DNA from: Ischnura elegans
Taxonomy: Eukaryota; Arthropoda; Insecta; Odonata; Coenagrionidae
Length of the DNA: 64,000 bases
NCBI RefSeq assembly: GCF_921293095.1
Contig: NC_060254.1
Span: forward strand, 106,168,917 to 106,232,916
Direction of reading: 5' to 3'
Shown: positions 56,449 to 64,000 of the stretch, in pieces
Position numbering within the stretch: position 1 is the stretch's first letter
How the letters are laid out: the number at the start of each line of letters is the position of its first letter
Made by a program: the position numbers and the translations under genes
The notes under the pieces: model-generated
Databases searched by the model: none
Told to the model about the DNA's origin: nothing
The model's input: the letters and a program-made list of their open reading frames with translations, nothing else

Positions 56449-59061
56449 CAGTGCAGTGGGCTGAAATCGAAAAAGCTGGCCAAAAATGATTTTTTTCACT
56501 TTTTAATTTGGAAAAAACTATTATATTTTCAAATTATTGAATGATCAGTGACTACATTACTGAAATTATTTTATTTATAACTCATTTTTTTTTAAGCGGG
56601 AGACGTCTGCCAATTTAATGAAAAATATTTTTCCCATTTTGTGAAAAAATTGACTGAAGTCTTTTGCTACTGTTGCGTTATGTTTTAAAACTCCTAAATT
56701 TAAATCATTACATTATAAAAATGAACCATTTTTTAATCCGTCGTAGTGAAAGTTTTGATAGCGATAGTTTTAGTTAGTTCTAGCGATAATTTTTATTATT
56801 TTTATTTAAACAATTAAAATGTCCTATTTTTCACGTATTTTCAAATTTATGTAGAGAAAACTTTATGTTTTTCACTTTTCTTCACGAAGTGTTTAGCACC
56901 AAATTATAAAATAAAGTGTCAACTTAAGTTATCAATTGAAAAATCCAGCCCCAATTTGCAACCCCGCCTCTCCCATCAAGTTATGTTCGTGAATGTCCAA
57001 CCGCCCGACACGGTGGTTAGATGCGAACATTTGTTCAGACTCAGCTGTAGTCGAGGATAATTCGCTAAAAGTGAGACGAAATTACAGTTGTCTACACTTA
57101 CATACACTGCTAACATTTAGCATGCCACAATGGTCTTATTGTTCCAATTTTTCCAAGGGCACATGACGATTTCTTTCATAAGACATAATGGACTCAACGA
57201 TTGCACCGGCAAGTCAGATTCTTGTCTTCGGAAGCGGGCGGCTGAAAAGCATTATTATATAAATTCTTGGTAAACCCAATTCTAAACACTATGCACTCGC
57301 ATATTTTGCTCCCCACGCACATTACGATTAGGCCTTTTAAAACTCCCATCATCTCAAACACTGGAAAGGGCACACGTGTGGCGGAGCGCAGCCTTGGCGG
57401 CGGGTACTACACTGCCGGCCGCGTTAATCCCTATTGTACCCGAAAACCCGACCACTGTGTTATGATTCTTATCTAGTGTTAAAGAAGTTCTGTACTCGTT
57501 TCATAACTGTCCCTTTGTAGAAATTCCGCTTATTGCTTTATTGCCTCGGTACATGAAGAGGTTTTTGGACAGTTGAGGATCTCTTTCCTTGCCCTTCGAT
57601 ATCCGCGCAAACGTTTCCACGAAGTTGCTCGTATAGGGTTTTCCACAAAGGCTTCTTTCCAATTGGTTGAAAAATATTCTCTTTCACTATTTTACCGAGA
57701 AAATTATTCAGTTTGTCTTCTTGAGTGCGAAAGGATCTCAGAGAGCTTGTGATACGGAAGCGAAGAACCAGGGTTTATTTTCCCTATATCGTGAAATATC
57801 AGCGATAAGACCGAACTACCTACCACTAGTGAAGAATATCTCGGAACGATAAAAAGGTACGTTTTCCAAATAATATATCTCAGGCACGACTAATGATGGG
57901 AACACTGCCCGATGTTTTTTTTTCTGATCCTAAGCTAACATCAGAAATAACCGGTATATTTACTATCAAAAACTCATATTTCATTTTTATTTATTAATTC
58001 CAAAATTTGTCATGAATATTTAGATTATTTTGGAGGAAGGATTTGGTGAGGACTTTTTTCCTTTTCAAATAGGCATTAACGAGGAACTCATCTCGAGGTT
58101 TGCCTCAATTTTAAAGCTCTGACATCTGGACTTGAGATAGATTACGCCAATTTCAGCGAGTACTGCTCAGAAACTGCATCCCTTTTTGTGGATTTGTATC
58201 CATGGTACTACATGCCGTGGGACAGTGCACAAGGTGCTGTTTCATGGAGCACCAATTTCCAAGGCAGTAGTGCTTCCAATTGGCCAACTTTCGGAGGAAG
58301 CTTTGGAATCTCGCCACAAAGATATCAGAAGATTCCGAACGCACCACACGCGAAAATTTTCACGCTTACCTGAAATGGGAGATCTTTTCCGAAGGCACCT
58401 CCTTAATTCGGATCCTCTAATATCCAATAGTTATGTTTGTATAAATGCTAAAATAAATGTTTCAAAGGATATCCGAAACTTACTCGTATTGGTAGAGCAT
58501 ACTTCTGATGAGGACAGTGACAGCTGGAAATCCGATGAAACGTGGTAGTGGGCTGGTTAATTTATCCCTAATGTTTTCTTGTGTTTTATATATTTATGTT
58601 TATTTATTATGGCACATAAATAATTTTATGTGGCATTGTGGTTTATGGTATAAAATGTTTGCTAGGTGATTTCTTATGTGTGTTCTCTCAGACAAAATGT
58701 TGACGTAAAGTTAATTGACTAAATCATTAATAATGTTTAAAAAATAATTTTATGTATTTAATATGAAATTTTTATTTAAATTATTAAATTTAAAGTTAAA
58801 CTACTTTTTTTATGCCTAACTATTAATTTCAATCAAATGTTCCCTCTCTACTAAAGCGGTGCAAATAGTCGATTTTTGGTTTTGTTTCCGCCTCCTCGCA
58901 TTTGTTTAAAAAACTCCCTGAATCGATTTTTCGAAAAAAATGTCATTATATTCATGTTATATAGCCTAAACAAGATTAGGAGGAAAAATTTTATCGAGAT
59001 AATTATAAAACTATGGAAGATATGATTTTTGGCCAGCTTTTTTCGATTTCAGCCCACTGTG
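56449..59061 (+). mobile_element. 2.6-kb Transib-like element with RSS-heptamer-like end and CGTCG repeats
   Basis: The right end reads, inward, CACAGTGGGCTGAAATCGAA; the left end reads CAGTGCAGTGGGCTGAAATC, i.e. the same sequence with three extra bases. Inverted similarity continues through AAAGCTGGCCAAAAAT, about 40 bp. CGTCG stands directly on both sides (56444-56448 and 59062-59066), matching the 5-bp GC-rich target duplications of Transib. The terminal CACAGTG equals the heptamer consensus of V(D)J recombination signals, as known for Transib ends. A plus-strand transposase remnant lies near the right end; the rest is AT-rich non-coding. Confidence 0.7.
58030..58548 (+). pseudogene. Transib/RAG1-like transposase C-terminal remnant
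   Basis: Reads LEEGFGEDFFPFQIG and SRFASILK, then, after a break, YANFSEYCSETASLFVDLYP and WYYMP. After another frameshift at about 58215 it continues VHKVLFHGAPISKAVVLPIG, QLSEEALESRHKDIRRFRTH, HTRKFSRLPEMGDLFRRHLL and NSDPLISNS, with an acidic tail SDEDSDSWKSDETW and stop at 58546. This corresponds to the last quarter of Transib transposases, with the conserved VHK, LPIGQLSEEA-E, FR-x2-HxRK-x-SR and SDP blocks. At least two frameshifts, so non-functional. Confidence 0.68.
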
Positions 59062-59066
59062 CGTCG

Positions 59067-60480
59067 GATGGTATGACAATGCATATAATAACCATGCATT
59101 TTATTAGCGATAGTGTAATTTAATCTTTACCTCTTACCTCTGGCTGCTCATTGGGGTTGATGTTTTACTTTTATTTACTATTATATCATTGTAATGATAC
59201 CATACATTTTTTCTGCTCAAATCAAGTTGGTTTCAAAATAAATATAGTACTTCTGATAACATTAACATAAAATATTACCTTTCAACGTTTAACAGCAAAC
59301 AATATATCAGTAAATATAATCAGTTACACCAATATTTAATGTTTCACAATTTTTTGATGGTATGGACCAGGTTTCGACAGCATTCACTGTGCCATTCCTA
59401 AAAATAGCTAGCAATTTGCCGAATGAAGCCATTCACCCTTAAGTTGAAATATATATTATCTCTGTATCATAATCAGTGGCTGACAATCCTGAGTTTGGTT
59501 TAACGTAGCTCTCCACCCAATTCTATTATCCGTTTATCTTTCCACACCTGCGCCTTTCTTTTTTCGACATCCTTCTTTACCTGTTGCGTTTATTTCATTA
59601 AAGGTCATTCTTTCCCGTTCTTGCCGTGTACTTGTCCCACGACGATTGTCTTCATCAGGCCATCATAATTTTTAGATATGTCCTATAAGGTTGTTCCTTA
59701 TTCTTGACAAGGTTTTCATGAGGATTCCCTTCTCTCCTTCTTTTCTTCTGTGTGCTGTAAGGAATTGGATATGCCGTAAAATTGAGGCTTGAACAAACTA
59801 AGTAAGTGATCAAGTAAGTGCCTCTAATGGTTGGTTTCAAAAATGTTGGTGGTACTAATCATAGCATCAATATAATTATTACTTGAAGATTTTTCCCAAG
59901 ATAAAGGATTGATCTCGATTTCCTTAATATTTTCCAATTCAAATTTGATTTTAGATTTTATCGTAATCGATTTTTCCGTCATTAGGCGGGTATTGCGCTC
60001 AGAGGGCAACTGCGCGTCCTCCGTACCTCACGCTCAGAAGGGAATTTTCCGAAAAGTGGGCCTCAGAGTTCAATGAAACTTGAAAAATTATCTGAAAAGA
60101 CATCAATCAAACTTAAAATTAGTAGAGTTATATCGGGAACTGTCCTCGAATAACCTCCCACATGAGGCTATATAAAGATTAGTTTAAACAAAAGCGTATT
60201 TAAATATTTAGAGGTCAAATGTGCTCCCGTATATATAACGTGTGAGCCGTATTCCTGAGGTTACTGCTTCCGAATCCCACGTCCGTGGATCGAATCTCTT
60301 TTGCGGCACTTTTTTAATAAAGTCTTTCTTTTCCTCTACTTTCTACTTTTCTGGAATATAGACATTTAGAGACATTTGTGCAGATGAAGGAGAAATTTTT
60401 TAAATTAAATGATGTGGCTAGAGATGAGACAGATTATATATGACACGCTTAAAGCAAATAACAATCACAACAAGGAATGC
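59067..60480. other. no recognised feature except a weak tRNA-like patch
   Basis: AT-rich. Near 60250-60315 the B-box-like GGATCGAATCT (60287-60297) precedes a T run, but no convincing A box or cloverleaf is present. Confidence 0.45.
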
Positions 60481-60499
60481 ACAAAAAGTCACGAAATGA

Positions 60500-60745
60500 A
60501 CCAAGAAATGCAGGCGATCCTTCTTCAATCATTAGGTTATGCTGCTATGTTTTGAAATCAAAAAGGTGTGATGCTTGGGGATTTCAAGTTACTTTTGAGG
60601 ACAACTATAAATGCAACTGGGAAGTGTGAAACAATGCGCCGATTGCGCGGAGCTATTAAATAAAAGAGTCATGCTGACTTCTGGAAGTATTCTGATCCAT
60701 GACAAGGCCCGTCCTCTCAGAAAATCAGGGTCCGCCATTATGTTT
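60500..60745 (+). pseudogene. mariner transposase fragment (1)
   Basis: Degraded reading TTINATGKCETMRRLRGAI-like, then RVMLTSGSILIHDKARP at 60665-60715. MLTSG...HD-(N/K)-ARPH is the block around the second catalytic Asp of mariner transposases. Frameshifts throughout. The fragment at 61335 covers the same region. Confidence 0.7.
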
Positions 60746-61334
60746 CATATCCGCAAAAAAATTATCAATTATATCATAATATTCAATTCCCAATAATCAA
60801 GAATAGGTGACCTTTAAAAAAACAATATATGTTTGGTTTTCCATTGGAATACTATAATACACAATAGGTGTAGCATTGTCTGGAATATGGTGAATCTCAG
60901 AAAAAGTTCGATATCGGCGTTTATAGCGAAATTAATTCCATTTTGAGTAGTTTATTGACATCAACTTCGCAAACTTTTGTAGCTAATAACTATTTTTGTA
61001 CTTTGTGGCATGCTTTTCCAATTTGAATCCACTGTACAAAGTTATGTGATCATCTTCCGGTCTCTTGTTCATGGGAAATGAATAATTTTGGACAAATTGA
61101 GCCGTTAAAGCCTAAAAAAAACTTGAAATTGAAAATAACAATTTTCATGGCATCGTAGACCAGAAGCAAGTTACCTGTATGTAAGATATATTGGGTGCAG
61201 AATTTTAACAGAAAATATATAAGAGGTAAAATTTTATTTCGATCTCCGATCGGTCACCTAAATCGTCATACTGGCGATCGGCGGGTACGGCAATGAATTT
61301 ACCGAAGGACACCTAGAAAATCAAGAAAATTCAG

Positions 61335-61650
61335 GCCATCCTGGAACATTCGAATGGTTACGATGGACGTGTTTTGACATCAAAAGGGCGTGTTGCTTGT
61401 GGATTTCAAGTTGTTTGTGGGTACAAAAATAAATGCATCTGCTGAGTGTGAATCATTTCGCCGATTACGCTATTGAAAGCATAAGATGTGACATGCTGAC
61501 TTCTGGGAATGTTTTGATCCATGACAAGTCTTGTCCTCTCGGCGCTGGTATAGCCCAACAGCTCCTTGAGGAATTTCAATGGGACACTTACGATCACCCA
61601 CCGTGCAATCCTGAACTGGCGATTTTGACATCCACCTTTTTACTGTGTTG
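61335..61650 (+). pseudogene. mariner transposase fragment (2)
   Basis: Reads (in broken frames) FRRLRY.., CDMLTSGNVLIHDKSCP, then LLEEFQWDTYDHPPCNPELA and a stop at 61649. DHPPYSPDLAPSD is the mariner third-acidic-residue region; here it reads NPELA and lacks the terminal Asp. Dead. Confidence 0.78.
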
Positions 61651-64000
61651 AGAATGATAATGAAGGTATTGTAAAGCGTGCCCGGAAACACGACTAATTG
61701 AAAATTACCCGAAAGTGTACTTTAAATTTAGCAATTAAATGATTTTTAATTAATCAAATTGTCTTCTGTTCATGACATCAAGAAAAGCATCAAAAGTTTA
61801 AGTAACTATTTGTCGTTGGTAGTTCTTAAAATGTTGCTTTTAGAGGCTAATTTAAACATATTTTTCAGGAAAATTTAAGGGCTATAGAGTACTCCTCCTT
61901 ATAGTAGAAGATGTTCCATAGCACCTAAACCACCTGCAGGATTGCTGCCCTCCCCCCCACATACTTAACTTCTCCCATGCTCATGACTCATCGGAGGATG
62001 AAAAAAACAGCCCTCGCAAATTAAAAAGGAGTTGCAAAAAAATAATACAAATTTAAAATACTCTGGTACAGATTTTGAATTCCAAGCACGAAAGTTAAAA
62101 ACAAGATACGTGATATCGTATACAAATGAATTTTTTCTGGTATGTATAAAATAGTAGCCACAGTGCTAATTTACTGTATACCATCTACACCAGAGGTGGT
62201 CGGGTTTCAAGAGGATCAAAAGACTACACTGCCACCGAACTTCACCCAAGTATAAACAGTAATCAGTAATATTAAATATCATGTATTGATTGTTAATTAT
62301 AAGTAAAGTTTTGCATTTCTGTATACCTCAGTTTATGTCACGAAAGTGAATTGACATCCTCCCCTCCCGACTTCGCCGACGCTCTTGAATACCTCCCCCT
62401 AACCACAACTCCACCCAACGACGCGCAAACCGAACCTGTCCCGACCGATGCACTCGGGCTCAAAATCAGGCCAAACATTTTGACTCTGCTTTGGAATATT
62501 TGTGTTAGGCCCTGCGATCCTTATTGTTTCCTCACCCACTTTTATCCCTCCAATGCAGCAAGAAAGAAGCAGTGCGTCACTTCTGCTCTATCCCCTCATT
62601 CCTCTTTCTGTTATGAGAAGTTTTAGTCTCAAAGTAGTTCGGTTAGCGTCGAGAGGTGGACGATCTGTCGCTGAAGAGTCAGGTAAGTTAAATGCTTGTT
62701 AATAACCTATGCTATTTTTATGTAGTAAATCATAGTTTTTGACTTGGATCAGACTTTTCGTTTTTGTTAGCTATTTTCAAAATCTGGCTCCAGGATCAAG
62801 GTCTGGTTACGCGATATATTATCACGAACAAGTTCATATATGAACGCAAGAATTTGGTTTACGCATTCACATATTTTTCGTTCAATTAGAATATGTGCGG
62901 AAGTATACATGAACTTGTACCAGTTGTAATGTAATGAACTTAGGTCTTAAAAAATCACTTAAATAGGTGTTCATTGCATGCATTTTCGCTGTCACTTTTA
63001 CTTCTTGACATATGAATGTGTCGTTTATATAATTTTTGTGTTTCAGCTTATATGGAATTTCTTGTTTTTTTAATTTTAGAGCTTACGAAAGGTGTAGTAA
63101 ATAGTTCAATTAATCCATTGAATGAGATTACAAGCCGAAAATCAAACTTTCAACGATCCCTTTCAAGCTTTTGGCTTGACCTTTGGAGTATCATCATCGG
63201 TCATACTGCTCAAAGTATGCATGCCTCGTGGAAATAATGAGAAGCTACATACTATGTTACTCAACGCCAGTAGCAAGTGATCATACAGCTGTGCAGTGAA
63301 GTGAAAGTAGTATCAACAGTTCATTTAAAAAATCATTGTCAGTTGCGTGTTCTATGTGAAGTGTTGGTGGAAATAAGTGTTTTGAAGAATCGCTGTTGTG
63401 AAGCTGAGCTCTGCCGCCCATGGACCCGGGAGAAAAATAAGGTAGGGAGTCTTCTCTTCATGCGGTTTGATCGATATGAAGTTTAAACGTTTTTTGCTAA
63501 AAATTATTTAAAACAAAGTAGTTTTAGCTCCCACTTTTATTATACTAAGGGGAATTCATTGATGAAGGGTGACGTCTTTTTGAAAATCCACAGTTTTCTT
63601 TGCATGCTGGTTCTAGTGTTATTCGTAACATAGCAGGATAAATGATAACGATTTTCAGATTAGATCAATACATATTAAATGCAATTATTGCACATTTACT
63701 ATCGTGAAACACTCCCTACAATTTTAACAAGCTCGACTTAAGCAAGATTATACTATTTTTAATTTGACACCTTACACGGCTCAGCAATCAGTCTTCATTC
63801 AGTAGCAGTTCAAACTCCAATAAAATGTATGTAAATTAAATCTACATGCAAAAGGTACCGTGCAAGCCACCACTACGGTGTGTGGCACGGGTTGATTCCA
63901 TGCCAATAATAATTAACGAAAAGTTAGCATAATAAAAGAGTCATGTTTGATCGTAACATGCCAAGAAATGCATGCATATAGCTAGTGCTGAGAATTATAG
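61651..64000. other. no gene recognised; LINE tail near the right edge
   Basis: An ORF at 62351-62626 begins MTSSPPDFADALEYLPLTTT and is followed by GAGTCAGGTAAGTT at about 62677-62690, a donor-like site, so an exon of an unknown gene is conceivable but unsupported. A small AT-rich palindromic patch (GAACAAGTTCATATATGAAC ... ATGAACTTGTACC) lies at about 62826-62923. At 63840-63905 CAAGCCACCACTACGGTGTG and GGCACGGGTTG resemble the LINE 3' tail in minus orientation. Confidence 0.4.

Noticed and set aside
1..64000. CRISPR arrays, operons, riboswitches or phage-like systems
   Set aside because: None of the expected signatures is present; GT-AG introns and eukaryotic transposons show this is animal DNA.

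Overview
This is animal nuclear DNA, almost certainly from an insect with a large, transposon-rich genome. It holds one recognisable host gene split into eleven small coding exons by introns of up to about 14 kb. Most of the remaining recognisable sequence is eukaryotic mobile DNA: Transib-, P-, mariner-, pogo-, hAT- and piggyBac-like elements, non-LTR retrotransposons and Penelope-like hairpins. There are no operons, Shine-Dalgarno sites or CRISPR arrays. I cannot name the species.

The host gene (plus strand, 7824-38418) encodes a 506-residue pyridoxal-phosphate enzyme of the aromatic amino acid decarboxylase family. Its N-terminus and key residues point to the insect amd / alpha-methyldopa-hypersensitive branch, i.e. 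3,4-dihydroxyphenylacetaldehyde (DHPAA) synthase, rather than dopa decarboxylase. Asn192 stands where decarboxylases have His192, while Lys303, Asp271, Thr246 and Tyr332 are kept at canonical positions. All eleven exons join in frame with GT-AG introns, so the gene looks intact.

Layout. 1-7.5 kb: upstream repeats, namely MITE-A copies, a Transib-like transposase remnant, a Penelope-like hairpin, a pogo-like transposase remnant, a hAT MITE with a perfect 8-bp target duplication, and a CR1/Jockey-like LINE ending about 300 bp before the amd start codon. 7.8-38.4 kb: amd, whose introns hold MITE-A copies, a piggyBac-type MITE with TTAA flanks, hAT MITEs, a pogo-type MITE that ends 37 bp before exon 3, LINE tails and a Penelope-like hairpin. 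39.9-46.5 kb: a 6.6-kb structure bounded by inverted repeats of about 810 bp whose outer halves are MITE-A sequence. 48-55.5 kb: a four-deep nest, a MITE-A split by a 5.6-kb P-like element, whose transposase remnant is split by a palindromic MITE, which is split by a 5'-truncated LINE with a 13-bp target duplication. 56.4-59.1 kb: a 2.6-kb Transib-like element with a CACAGTG-type terminal heptamer and a CGTCG direct repeat at its ends. 60.5-61.7 kb: two mariner transposase fragments. The rest shows nothing I can name.

The most unusual content is the transposon architecture: the nested insertion, the long-inverted-repeat element built from half of a MITE, the RAG1/Transib-related remnants, and a MITE family carrying a fused E-box/CRE motif in several copies. 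All identifications were made by eye; the family names are recognition from known motifs, not database results.
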